Made by a program: the position numbers and the translations under genes. Below are positions 45,142 to 54,007 of a DNA stretch of 64,000 nucleotides, piece by piece (position 1 is the first letter of the stretch; the number at the start of each line of letters is the position of its first letter). Under the pieces are notes generated by a model. The model searched no databases, was not told the origin of the DNA, and was given only the letters and a program-made list of their open reading frames with translations. Source of the DNA: JAGTVG01 sp963820995 (GTDB lineage Bacteria; Bacteroidota; Bacteroidia; Cytophagales; Cyclobacteriaceae); the NCBI GenBank assembly GCA_963820995.1, contig CAWGCL010000003.1, forward strand, positions 1 to 64,000, written 5' to 3'.

Positions 45142-46782
45142 TCAGCTCTTCGCATTAATATCTTTTAATTTGTATTTTGCCTTCTTCTGAATGTTTTCAA
45201 CATAAACATCTCTTATGTTATATACTTCAAATGTCATTTGCCAATATTCCCTGGCAAGTACTGTATTGCCGGATTTATAAGCCATATCACCAGCCAGTAA
45301 AGCCGCTTCAGTGGCATAATGTTCCTTCTGATCTTTACCTGTGGAGATAGCCAGATCACAATAGTGTTTAATGATTGAAAAATCATCAGAATCAGTAAGC
45401 GATCTCGCTCTCAACAAATAATACTCCGTGCGATAAGCAGGGATTTTTAATGAATTAACTGAAATACCATCGAGAATAATTCTGCCATTCTCTGTATAAC
45501 CACCATTTAATAAAAACCTTGCCTTTAATAATTCGGGATGTGGCATATAGGGTCTTTTTGATTCGATATTTGCTTCTCGATCACGGTCAGAAGTGGCCTT
45601 AGCACAATCATCAATCTGATTTTTGTAATGGTTGTATTTTTGTATGTTGCCCTTTATCAAATAATAGTAGGAGAGTTTGTTGTACATCTCACGCTTGTAA
45701 TTCTTGAATTTCGAACCTTCAAGAAAACGGATCATGTGCTCGTTGGCATCGCTTTCCAGTTTGTTCATTTTCGACTTTCCTTTCAGATAATCAACATGAT
45801 AAAATGGGACTTCGGTAAAATCCTCTGGAAACGACTGTAAAAGGGATAATGCTTCTTCGTTTCTCGAAGTAATGTACATTACATTGGCCTGCAGGTATTT
45901 TAAAAGGGTAGGGGGCGTGACATTTCGCAATTCTTTTTGAAGCATCCGATAGGCGCCTTCCTCATCTTTTTTCATTTTCATCGTAAAGACCTTATATACC
46001 AGGGCTTCTGACTTCAGACCCGGATAATTCTGAACCATTGCCAGGTAGGTGTTGATCTGTTTCAATCCTTCTTCTGAATTACCTTTAAGACCTAACAGGG
46101 AAGTTAACCACTTGAGAATGGTTGGCATTTGATCCAGGGATATGTTAAGTGCACCACACAACTTATAATTGGGCCAATAATCAGGATATTCCTTTAAGTT
46201 TTTCCTGGATAACTTATTTGCTCTGAGGAATTTTCTGAAACCAGCCAGATAATCTCCATACATAACATTGGCCAGCCCTGCATGCGCATACATTTCTGCC
46301 AGGGTGATATTAAAAGATTCGAACTCTTGAAATTCCCAGGATTCAATCCGTTTTAAGCGACTATCAAAAGTTTTTACATAAACTTCATAGTTGTCCTGAT
46401 CTTCATACCCGATAAGCTCAATAACCTCTTTCCAGTTTTCAAGGTATTCAAGATATATATCCTGAGGATTTTTATTACGATAAGTATTAATGATTTCCTG
46501 AGCAGTTATTGTACGTAAATTCAGAATCTGATACAATACATGGTCAGTATTTCTGGAAAATTTAACCTCTCCACTGGCAGAAGAGAACGAGAAAAAAAAT
46601 GTGATTATTAAAAGTAAAAAGGGTAGATAAAACCAATCCTCATTTGATTTTGAAATTAACCATTTTCCGGGAAAATGATTTTTTACAGGTTCTAAATCAT
46701 TAGCAGAATATAATTCCCGGAGTTGATCATGTTGAAAACAATTTCCAGTATGAAAGTACAATATTTTAAAATTACTTGTCAT
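45142..46782 (-). CDS. TPR-like repeat protein of unknown function, one membrane segment
   Basis: 546 residues. Residues about 45-75 hold one hydrophobic segment (FYLPFLLLIITFFFSFSSAS) preceded by a polar 45-residue N-terminus; the true start may be later than ATG 46782, which would turn the segment into a signal peptide. The rest is helical and repeat-like (ESWEFQEFESFNITLAEMYA HAGLANVMYGDYLAGFRKFL in two pieces; AALLAGDMAYKSGNTVLARE), typical of TPR solenoids for protein contacts in the periplasm. I do not recognise the family. It is the first gene of a likely operon with the two radical SAM genes (87 bases to the next) and carries the divergent promoter element D upstream. Confidence 0.6.
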   Translation of the reverse strand: MTSNFKILYFHTGNCFQHDQLRELYSANDLEPVKNHFPGKWLISKSNEDWFYLPFLLLIITFFFSFSSASGEVKFSRNTDHVLYQILNLRTITAQEIINTYRNKNPQDIYLEYLENWKEVIELIGYEDQDNYEVYVKTFDSRLKRIESWEFQEFESFNITLAEMYAHAGLANVMYGDYLAGFRKFLRANKLSRKNLKEYPDYWPNYKLCGALNISLDQMPTILKWLTSLLGLKGNSEEGLKQINTYLAMVQNYPGLKSEALVYKVFTMKMKKDEEGAYRMLQKELRNVTPPTLLKYLQANVMYITSRNEEALSLLQSFPEDFTEVPFYHVDYLKGKSKMNKLESDANEHMIRFLEGSKFKNYKREMYNKLSYYYLIKGNIQKYNHYKNQIDDCAKATSDRDREANIESKRPYMPHPELLKARFLLNGGYTENGRIILDGISVNSLKIPAYRTEYYLLRARSLTDSDDFSIIKHYCDLAISTGKDQKEHYATEAALLAGDMAYKSGNTVLAREYWQMTFEVYNIRDVYVENIQKKAKYKLKDINAKS

Positions 46783-46873
46783 AATAAAAATTTAATTAAT
46801 CCATTCGTTCTGGAAATCACTTATTAGCTATCCTCAGTTTGCTTTATGATAAGCACGGATAATTATGACAGAA

Positions 46874-46941
46874 CAAAATTCGGGAATCGGCTAGAATGAT
46901 ACTATCTACTTTAGTAGTAAAAAAGTAGAAAATACTACTAT
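46874..46941 (-). promoter_or_regulatory. Divergent copy D of the shared element (upstream of 45142)
   Basis: Minus strand: TTTTCTACTTTTTTACTACT, then AAAGTAGATAGTATCATTCT, then GAATTTTG (46874-46881). The CTACTTTTTTAC core equals copy B. CTACTTTAGTAG (46905-46917 area) and ACTACT repeats form nested palindromes not seen in the other copies. The TTG box is absent, so promoter function is less sure. About 90 bases to ATG 46782. Confidence 0.45.
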
Positions 46942-47495
46942 GGAGTTCACTAAAATTGTTATAAAATAGTCAATTGAAGATTTTTGATTAATTGTTGATC
47001 TAGATAATTGTAATTTTCTATTACTGATTAGGTTCCCTTTATTATTAAAAGATAAAATCATAAAATTTTATCTTTCTGCAGGATCAGAGCATAATATTCT
47101 ATATTTCCATCCCATTTCGATTTAACCCAAGATACCGAAGTCCATATGAGTTCTTCGAACCCGAACTATATGGGTAGTATCCCAATAATAATTGTTTTAG
47201 TGCCAGACCATTTGGGATATTCCTTTTCTTCAGCCAATTGAGAAGGCTGATACAAATAATTCCTATGAAAAATGCCATCAATAACGGATTGATTATGGAT
47301 TTTGCATACATCCTGCCTGCAATGATGATTTATGATGTATTTAGGGATTATGAATATATTAGAAAACTTGAGATTCTTATAGCCTTACACTCCTTAGTGG
47401 CAGAAATAATGAGTCCTATAATCACTTCGGATTTTTTTGAATTAATACCATTGTATAATCCAATAAATAAATGTACGGCAATAAGGAGTGGCTAA
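46942..47495. other. Gap between TPR-like gene and response regulator
   Basis: An AT-rich stretch. It contains a hairpin with 11-bp arms AAAGATAAAAT (47048-47058) and ATTTTATCTTT (47065-47075). Two short open frames occur: 47099-47311 minus (listed separately) and 47238-47495 plus, which overlap and share no recognised domain. Since the upstream regulator gene ends at 47496, the hairpin may terminate that transcript, though it lies over 400 bases away. Confidence 0.4.
47099..47311 (-). CDS. Possible small membrane protein, doubtful
   Basis: A 70-codon frame: MYAKSIINPLLMAFFIGIIC ISLLNWLKKRNIPNGLALKQ in two pieces, then LLLGYYPYSSGSKNSYGLRY. One hydrophobic segment then a polar tail. No homology recognised, and an overlapping frame exists on the other strand, so it may be chance. 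Confidence 0.25.
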   Translation of the reverse strand: MYAKSIINPLLMAFFIGIICISLLNWLKKRNIPNGLALKQLLLGYYPYSSGSKNSYGLRYLGLNRNGMEI

Positions 47496-50400
47496 TTATT
47501 TATGATCGATGATACCTAGCTCTTTTGCCTTTTGTACCATAATGATCCGGCTGCTGACATCCAGTTTTTTGAAGATATTATAAATATGTTTCTTAATGGT
47601 CACTTCCTCTACATACAATTTTCTTGCTATTTCTTTATTGCGATAACCCTGGGCGACAAAATCGATGATTTCCAGTTCCCGAATGGAAATGGTCTCATGG
47701 CTCGTATTTTGATATTGTTTGGCAGGGCTTATCTGAGTTGGGAGTGGGCTGACAAATTTATTTGATTTTTGGTTGTTGATCAGCGCAGTTACATTATCGA
47801 CGAAACTATCATCCCATTCATTACTTCGTATTTTTTTCAATAATATTGACATTTCGGGCCCTGCTTCAATAAATGGTCTGATCCAGCCCAATGATTTGGC
47901 TAGTGTTACCGCCTTTCCCAGCAAAATCATAGCTTCATCAAACTGTTTTTGTTTTTCAAAAGCAAGCGACAGTAATATTTTGATTTCAATGGTTTGATAT
48001 ACCAGATTAGAGGAGTCTGCCAATTCTACAAGCTCTTGCAGAAGTTCTACGGCCCGTTTCAGGCTTTCCGTGGTCCCTTTGGCAATTAACACTTTAGCCT
48101 TGGTGATCCAAGGCACCTCCAGCCAGAAAAACATACCTGCAAAAGTAGGCTTTTCAGTAAATTCTTCCGCCCATGATAAAGCAGTATCCAGGTCATTCTG
48201 AAGCAATGCGATGCGTGCCTTGGCCGAATTGGCTATCAATAGATCAACTGGATCACCGGTCTCTGAAACAAATTCCATTAGTTCATTGATGGAATTCTTT
48301 GCATCTTCCTGCTGGTTATTGAAATGCTGGATTAAAGCTACCGATGCCATGGCATCTAGAACAACACGTAAATCAATACTATAACGGCTTTCTATTGCTT
48401 TTTTGAATTGAAGCAATGCATCATCCAGGTTAAACATTTGTAAGTTGGCCGAGGCCTGCGAAAAATGGCTCCAGGCGATGAAATAGGCCGCCTTACTTTT
48501 GGTAGAATGGATTTGCCATTGGCGTGCTACTTCCCTGGCCTTTGGTAAGTTGCCGGATAACAGGTGTACAAAGACCAGGCTGCCAAAGGTATAGGCCAGG
48601 GGATACCCACCACCAATTCCTAACATTTTTATCTCTTTTTGCAGATCCTGTATTTGAGAATTCCCGGCACCACTCCTTTGGAGCGCCATATTAAGGATAA
48701 GTTCGGCATTACACCTGACATGAACTGGCAATGTATCTTCAAGGTTTAAAGCATGCTTCAGCATTTTGATGCTTTCGCCTGTATCACCCATCCAATAAAG
48801 GAAATTCCCTTGAAAAAAATTGATCTCTGCGAGTATCTGCGGATCAGTTGTTTTTTCATCAATAAGGGCCATGGCTTTTTCAAGCAGGGCCGGAATCTTT
48901 TCCAGATGGAATTGACCAAATGCATACCATGCCTGGATCAATAACAAAGCCGGATGATTCTCTTTTGCCGATACTGGTAATTTCTTCAGCCAAGTGTCAA
49001 CATGGGAAACGCCTTTTAGGAATTCGGTATGTGCGTGTTTTTCAACCAGGTTTGCTGCAGATACTTCATTCCCGGCCAGGAGGTAATGCTCAATGGATTC
49101 GTCTATAAAACCTTCCATTTCAAACCAACGGGCCACCTTGAAGTGTATTTCTGAATACTCTGTTTCATTGTATCGTTTCATTAATTGATTGGACAACAAT
49201 TCCTGAAATAAATGATGATACCTGAACCACACACCCTCCGTATCCAGTGGAATAACAAACAGGTTGGTTTGTATTAAGTGACGGATAAACTTATCTCCAT
49301 TTACCTCAGCGGGTGAGTTATCTTTGTCAGATGTAATAAGCGTATCAATAAGATTTTCTGAAAATCTATCCAAAACTGATGTTTTCAGTAGCATCTCCTG
49401 AATTTCCGCATTTTGGGAGCTTAGGACTTCTTCCACTAAAAATTCTGATACCATTTGTAAGTCACCCCTTAAATTCTCAAAGATATTATCCATATCTTTA
49501 AGGTTCTTTAGTGTCAGGGATGCCAGCCTTAACCCAATAATCCAGCCCTCCGTTTTTTCATGAAGTGAACGTGCCGTTTTTTCATCAAGAGTGAAATCCT
49601 TCCATTTCTGAAAAAGTGAAATTATATCAGATTTTGAAAAAGCCAGCTCTTGCATTCGTACCTCATTTATCCGGTTGTTTAATCTCAATGTATTTATGGG
49701 CAGGGGAGGATCCCGTCGCGTGATCAGAACAAGATGCAGGCATTCAGGGGGGAATTGTAAAATTTCTTTGATCAGATAATGAATTTCTTCGTTACGGATC
49801 TTGTAGAAATCATCAAATACCAGAACAAAATTCTGATCAATCTGATCAAGTTCATTGATCAGGGTGTGTGAAATTACTTTGTAGGGAGGTATATCTATTG
49901 CGTTTAAGACATTGGAAATCTTTTTGAGTGATCCCGGGAAGATTTTTTCCATGGCCGCCTGAAAATAAAGAAGAAAAACACGAAGATCATTGTGTTCTTC
50001 ATCCAGCGAAATCCAGGCATGAGGGGTATGGATCTGCTCCATCCATTGGCTGATCAACACGCTTTTGCCGAAACCTGCGGGAGCGGAAATAAGAGATAAG
50101 GGTTTGTCAATATTCTCTTCTAAAAAGTTGATTATGTCCTCACGCATGACATAATCATCCATCATTGGTGGCCTGTGCATTTTGGTCTGGAGGAGGGCAC
50201 TGCTATGTATATCTGCTCCATCAACTTCTTGCATATCTTTTTCCAGGGCCACACTTGTGATAGAGGAACTCAGGTACATATTACCCTGGGAAATCTTGGT
50301 AATAGCCGTCAACAATTCATCGGGAACACTGTCTTTAAGTACATATCCGGATGCGCCGGCTTCAAGCATAGCCTTTACAAATCGTTTACCTGAGTGTATG

Positions 50401-50651
50401 GAAAGTGCCATCACTTTGCAATTTGGCTGATCCATAGAAAGGATCTGTTTAGTCGCTTCTATACCATCGATGTCGGGCATGGAAATATCCATAATGACAA
50501 TGTCTGGATGCAGTTTCTTTGCCATATTGATCGCTTCTTCGCCGTCTTTTGCTTCCCCTAGAATCTGAATTTCATGGTCCTTTTCAAGAATTGAACGAAT
50601 TCCGGCACGGAAAACTGGATGATCATCTGCTATTAATACTTTTATCGCCAT
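47496..50651 (-). CDS. Response regulator fused to a MalT-like STAND-LuxR regulator
   Basis: 1051 residues. Residues 1-120 are a receiver domain: acidic pair in MAIKVLIADDHPVFRAGIRS, phospho-acceptor Asp55 in IVIMDISMPD, conserved Lys in SGYVLKDS. About residue 150 a second, complete MalT-like protein begins (LLQTKMHRPPMMDDYVMRED) with Walker A PAGFGKS (191-197) and Walker B NFVLVFDDFYKI, a long TPR-like helical region, and a C-terminal LuxR HTH (ISIRELEIIDFVAQGYRNKE, IARKLYVEEVTIKKHIYNIF). NarL-type regulators normally carry the HTH directly after the receiver; here an 850-residue ATPase and sensor stand between. The protein can therefore integrate phosphorylation, ATP and probably a ligand. 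Its ATG overlaps the kinase stop by one base (TAATG), so the two are translationally coupled partners. Target genes may carry the CTACTTTT promoter element (inference). Confidence 0.92.
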   Translation of the reverse strand: MAIKVLIADDHPVFRAGIRSILEKDHEIQILGEAKDGEEAINMAKKLHPDIVIMDISMPDIDGIEATKQILSMDQPNCKVMALSIHSGKRFVKAMLEAGASGYVLKDSVPDELLTAITKISQGNMYLSSSITSVALEKDMQEVDGADIHSSALLQTKMHRPPMMDDYVMREDIINFLEENIDKPLSLISAPAGFGKSVLISQWMEQIHTPHAWISLDEEHNDLRVFLLYFQAAMEKIFPGSLKKISNVLNAIDIPPYKVISHTLINELDQIDQNFVLVFDDFYKIRNEEIHYLIKEILQFPPECLHLVLITRRDPPLPINTLRLNNRINEVRMQELAFSKSDIISLFQKWKDFTLDEKTARSLHEKTEGWIIGLRLASLTLKNLKDMDNIFENLRGDLQMVSEFLVEEVLSSQNAEIQEMLLKTSVLDRFSENLIDTLITSDKDNSPAEVNGDKFIRHLIQTNLFVIPLDTEGVWFRYHHLFQELLSNQLMKRYNETEYSEIHFKVARWFEMEGFIDESIEHYLLAGNEVSAANLVEKHAHTEFLKGVSHVDTWLKKLPVSAKENHPALLLIQAWYAFGQFHLEKIPALLEKAMALIDEKTTDPQILAEINFFQGNFLYWMGDTGESIKMLKHALNLEDTLPVHVRCNAELILNMALQRSGAGNSQIQDLQKEIKMLGIGGGYPLAYTFGSLVFVHLLSGNLPKAREVARQWQIHSTKSKAAYFIAWSHFSQASANLQMFNLDDALLQFKKAIESRYSIDLRVVLDAMASVALIQHFNNQQEDAKNSINELMEFVSETGDPVDLLIANSAKARIALLQNDLDTALSWAEEFTEKPTFAGMFFWLEVPWITKAKVLIAKGTTESLKRAVELLQELVELADSSNLVYQTIEIKILLSLAFEKQKQFDEAMILLGKAVTLAKSLGWIRPFIEAGPEMSILLKKIRSNEWDDSFVDNVTALINNQKSNKFVSPLPTQISPAKQYQNTSHETISIRELEIIDFVAQGYRNKEIARKLYVEEVTIKKHIYNIFKKLDVSSRIIMVQKAKELGIIDHK

Positions 50652-52510
50652 TATTTTTTATCCGTTAAGGGAAGCATTAAATCTATTACTGTTCCTTTTC
50701 CGGGAGAAGAATCAATTTGTACGGATCCGCCCAGATCCTCCATTTTCTCCAGGATACTGAACAATCCAAAACCAGTATGTTTTAATCGCAGTATTTCAGG
50801 ATCGTAGTTAAAACCAATCCCATTATCTTTCACGCTTATTTTAAGGGTATCATTTATTTTTCGTATATCCAAATTTACATGAGTAGCCTCAGCATGCTTG
50901 ACGATATTGATCAATAGTTCACGTATGATCCGGAAAAGTAAAACCGGAAGGTTGTCATTCATAGGTAATATGCGTTCATCACCAGTAAGTTTAATATTGA
51001 TTCCATATTTATTTTCAATTTCTTCTTCTGACCAATCTGCAATGGCTGCTACCAATCCAATTTCCTTTAATTGGGGAGGACTCAGATCAAAAATGACACT
51101 TCGTGTTGCCTGTATCGCCTGGAGGATACTCTGGGATATGTTTTTTGTTTTATCAAGGATCTCTTTTTTATCCATTGAATCATTGAAGAGGCTTAATTGA
51201 ATCCTGGAGGATGCCAGTAATTGTCCGACGTGATCATGCAGGTCAGTAGCAATCTGCCTGCGCTGTTTTTCTTCGGACAGGGTAAGTTCAGTAGCCAGGT
51301 CTTTAAGCCTTTGCTGATAGGCCAGAATTTTTTTCTCTGCACGTTTTCGATCTGTAATATCTCTGGCTATACAGTATATCATCCCTTTTTCTGGTAATGA
51401 TGTGGCTGTCCAGGAAAAAGACTTGATTGAACCATTTTTATGAATATATCTGTTTTCAAAATCGAAGGTTTTGTAACCTTCCGATAATTTTCCCATCTCC
51501 GCAACAGTATTTTGCTGATCATCAGGATGAATGAAATTCAGAAAAGGTTTAGCCATCAACTCATCGATCGAATATCCCAGTGAATTTTCCCAGGCAGGAT
51601 TTATTTGTTTGAAAAATCCTTCAAAATCCGCAATAGCAATTAAATCACTGGATAAGTTGAAGAGCCGGTTTCTTTCTTCTTCCGCTTTAATCCGGTCGGT
51701 GATATCTGTCCCGAAGGAAAGAATTCCAATGATGTCATCTCCCTCCCTTATTTCACTATTGGACCAGGAGATAATACGTTCTTCTCCACTTTTTGTCAGG
51801 ATTGGATTCTCAAAAAATTCTGGAATTCGATCCTTCATAGTCCGGTAAAACTCTTCATGAACCCGGGGATATTTGACCCTTGGAACAAGGGTATCAAACC
51901 AATCTTTGTTTTGAAGTTCCTTGAGTGTGTAACCTGTCAGGCGTTCTGCGGCCGGATTGAAAAGATTAATTTTTCCGTCTTTATGCAGCCCAATGATCAT
52001 CATATTAGAAGATTGTATGAGGGTATCATTAAAAATGCGTGATTTTTCTAGCGCTTTTTCTGCCTTCTTACGGGCCGTTATTTCTTCACTCATGAATGCA
52101 ACATGTGTTACTCTGCCCATGTTGTCTTTGATCGGAAATCCCCGGGTTTTAATCCAGCACTTTCTTGAAACAGGATTCTTAAAATCCAATGTTTTAAGGG
52201 TGTCAATACCATTGTATTCATACTCGGGAAAGTCAACAATTTCTCCTCTAAAAGACTTTTTTATATAAGGCATGAGGCCAATCTTTTCAGCTTGAGCATC
52301 CTGTAGGACATTATATTTTTCATATAATTCGGTCAGTACATCCTTGTTGAGGGCATAGAGCTTTGCATAAGCATCATTGGATTGGAAGAGCTTCCCGTCA
52401 AGTGAGTGGATCTGAATGCTGACAGGTGATTGTTCCATCAGGTTTCGAAAACTCTCCTCAACCTTTCGTATCATATTTCCAACTTTCTTGTCTTTTGTAT
52501 TTGTCGCCAT
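50651..52510 (-). CDS. Soluble multi-PAS sensor histidine kinase (NarX/DegS-type)
   Basis: 619 residues, no membrane segment. Three PAS domains are visible: residues about 15-150 (VEESFRNLMEQSPVSIQIHS), 160-285 (TLIQSSNMMIIGLHKDGKIN; FGTDITDRIKAEEE) and 285-405 (LIAIADFEGFFKQINPAWEN; IARDITDRKRAEKK). A HisKA_3 dimerisation domain follows, with the phospho-acceptor His around residue 420 in RRQIATDLHDHVGQLLASSR, and a HATPase domain (ISVKDNGIGFNYDPE; GFGLFSILEKMEDLGGSVQI). It is a cytoplasmic sensor, perhaps of redox state or a small ligand through PAS. It passes phosphate to the REC-STAND-LuxR protein encoded by the overlapping next gene. Confidence 0.93.
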   Translation of the reverse strand: MATNTKDKKVGNMIRKVEESFRNLMEQSPVSIQIHSLDGKLFQSNDAYAKLYALNKDVLTELYEKYNVLQDAQAEKIGLMPYIKKSFRGEIVDFPEYEYNGIDTLKTLDFKNPVSRKCWIKTRGFPIKDNMGRVTHVAFMSEEITARKKAEKALEKSRIFNDTLIQSSNMMIIGLHKDGKINLFNPAAERLTGYTLKELQNKDWFDTLVPRVKYPRVHEEFYRTMKDRIPEFFENPILTKSGEERIISWSNSEIREGDDIIGILSFGTDITDRIKAEEERNRLFNLSSDLIAIADFEGFFKQINPAWENSLGYSIDELMAKPFLNFIHPDDQQNTVAEMGKLSEGYKTFDFENRYIHKNGSIKSFSWTATSLPEKGMIYCIARDITDRKRAEKKILAYQQRLKDLATELTLSEEKQRRQIATDLHDHVGQLLASSRIQLSLFNDSMDKKEILDKTKNISQSILQAIQATRSVIFDLSPPQLKEIGLVAAIADWSEEEIENKYGINIKLTGDERILPMNDNLPVLLFRIIRELLINIVKHAEATHVNLDIRKINDTLKISVKDNGIGFNYDPEILRLKHTGFGLFSILEKMEDLGGSVQIDSSPGKGTVIDLMLPLTDKK

Positions 52511-52877
52511 CCTGATCTGATTTTTTATCAGGTTATTAAAGGTTCAAACGTAAAGGTTTTTCAGTGAAAAAATAATTTCTATTAAAGTCATCCTTCAAAT
52601 AAGACCTAAATGTAGTGTTAAAATTTAAATATTAATAATGAGTACTAAGTGAATTCAGATTATTATGATTGCGCGAGTGGAATGATTTTAACAAGCCAAC
52701 ATTGATTTCGAACTCCTTGTGTACATCAATCATAACTGATTATTGAATAAACATTTTGGAAAGGAGATCACTTAAGGATCTACCTCCGGATAAAAAATTT
52801 GAGGATAAACAAAAGTCTGGGAAATCGGTTTTATTATTGTAAATTACATGTTGAAGTAAAACGGAAATAATAATCCT
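52511..52877. promoter_or_regulatory. Divergent intergenic region between kinase and fasciclin genes
   Basis: 367 AT-rich bases that must hold the promoters of the kinase operon (minus) and the FAS1 gene (plus). I see no copy of the CTACTTTT element. The minus strand has AACGTTTGAACC and TTTAATAACC (52525-52545), a loose match to a Bacteroidota promoter. No other structure recognised. Confidence 0.35.
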
Positions 52878-53855
52878 GTGACCAATATCCTTCCTTTCAG
52901 ATATTTTATTCCGGTAGTTTTGGTGTTCATTACATCCTGCATTCCGCCTGTCCAGGGACCGCCACCTGATCCAAGATCATTTGACCAGCCGGATACGGAT
53001 CTTCTTGATCTGGGAGGGTCACTTCCTTATTTCGAAGATTTCATGTACGCACTCCAAAAAACGCATTTAAGCTACCTGATGGAAGAAAATGGACCTTACA
53101 CTGTTTTTGCACCGGTTCAGGCTTCTTTTTCGATATTCCGCGCTGAAAACATGATCCTTCATCTGGATGAATTTCCTGAGGATAAATTGGCTGATATTCT
53201 TCTCTATCATTTTATACATGGTGATTGGACTCTGGCTGATTTACCACCAGGTTATCATGCTACACTTTTGCGGGAGAGGACAACGGGCAATCCTATTGAT
53301 CTTTACATAGAAAAGAATGATATTTTTCGTATTAATGGATTGAACACGATTGATGAACCAGATCTGGCAACGATAAATGGCTATATTCACAGTATCAATT
53401 CAATATTGAAAATTCCTTCTATGCTTGATCACCTTTCAAATAACAAAGAATTCTCCATGATTATTGAACTTCTTGAAAGGAATGATCTCGATCCGGATCT
53501 ATTAGATCATTTAACAAATGGGGATCCTGTAACGTTTCTTGCTCCTGCAGACAAAGCCATAGAATCTTTCCTGGGAGCACATCCAAATTGGCAGACGGTT
53601 GATGATATACCATCGGATTCGCTAAATGATATCCTCAGAAATCATCTGATCATTAATCGCAATATTGTATTAAATAATATAAAGAATGACCTGATTCTGA
53701 CTTCAGAATACGGTCAGGAGTTTACTGTTCATATTGATTATCCTGAATGGTCAGTCCTGGGGGCATCGAAAAAGCTGGCTACTTTGTCTACTCGGGATAT
53801 CCAGGCGATTAATGGCATCATTCACCAGGTAGACCGGGTTCTATTACCTGAATAA
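52878..53855 (+). CDS. Lipoprotein with two fasciclin (FAS1) domains
   Basis: 325 residues from a GTG start at 52878; no ATG lies upstream in frame. Lipoprotein signal FIPVVLVFITSCIPPVQG. First FAS1 domain about residues 45-180 (YALQKTHLSYLMEENGPYTV, FAPVQASFSIF; HSINSILKIPSML), second about 185-325 (FSMIIELLERNDLDPDLLDH; VTFLAPADKAIESFL; AINGIIHQVDRVLLP). FAS1 domains mediate cell adhesion or extracellular protein contacts. Probably surface or periplasmic. Single gene; hairpin 13 bases downstream. Confidence 0.85.
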   Translation: MTNILPFRYFIPVVLVFITSCIPPVQGPPPDPRSFDQPDTDLLDLGGSLPYFEDFMYALQKTHLSYLMEENGPYTVFAPVQASFSIFRAENMILHLDEFPEDKLADILLYHFIHGDWTLADLPPGYHATLLRERTTGNPIDLYIEKNDIFRINGLNTIDEPDLATINGYIHSINSILKIPSMLDHLSNNKEFSMIIELLERNDLDPDLLDHLTNGDPVTFLAPADKAIESFLGAHPNWQTVDDIPSDSLNDILRNHLIINRNIVLNNIKNDLILTSEYGQEFTVHIDYPEWSVLGASKKLATLSTRDIQAINGIIHQVDRVLLPE

Positions 53856-53867
53856 AACGATCTTAAA

Positions 53868-53884
53868 CCTGGTTTTGAACCAGG
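53868..53884 (+). terminator. Short hairpin after the FAS1 gene
   Basis: CCTGGTTTTGAACCAGG, 7-bp stem with a 3-base loop, 13 bases after the stop. No clear T-run follows, so termination is uncertain. Confidence 0.45.
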
Positions 53885-54007
53885 ATCATTTCACAAAAGA
53901 TCAAATGCAAGCGAAATTTGTAAAATGACGATCTAAATATCTTAAAGATAAAATTAATCATATCCATAAATTAATTCCAGCTGAAGATAGACGCTACAAA
54001 ACTATTC

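Noticed and set aside
47238..47495. 85-codon plus-strand frame before the response regulator end
   Set aside because: Overlaps another weak frame, no recognisable domain, no ribosome site seen; probably chance in AT-rich DNA.
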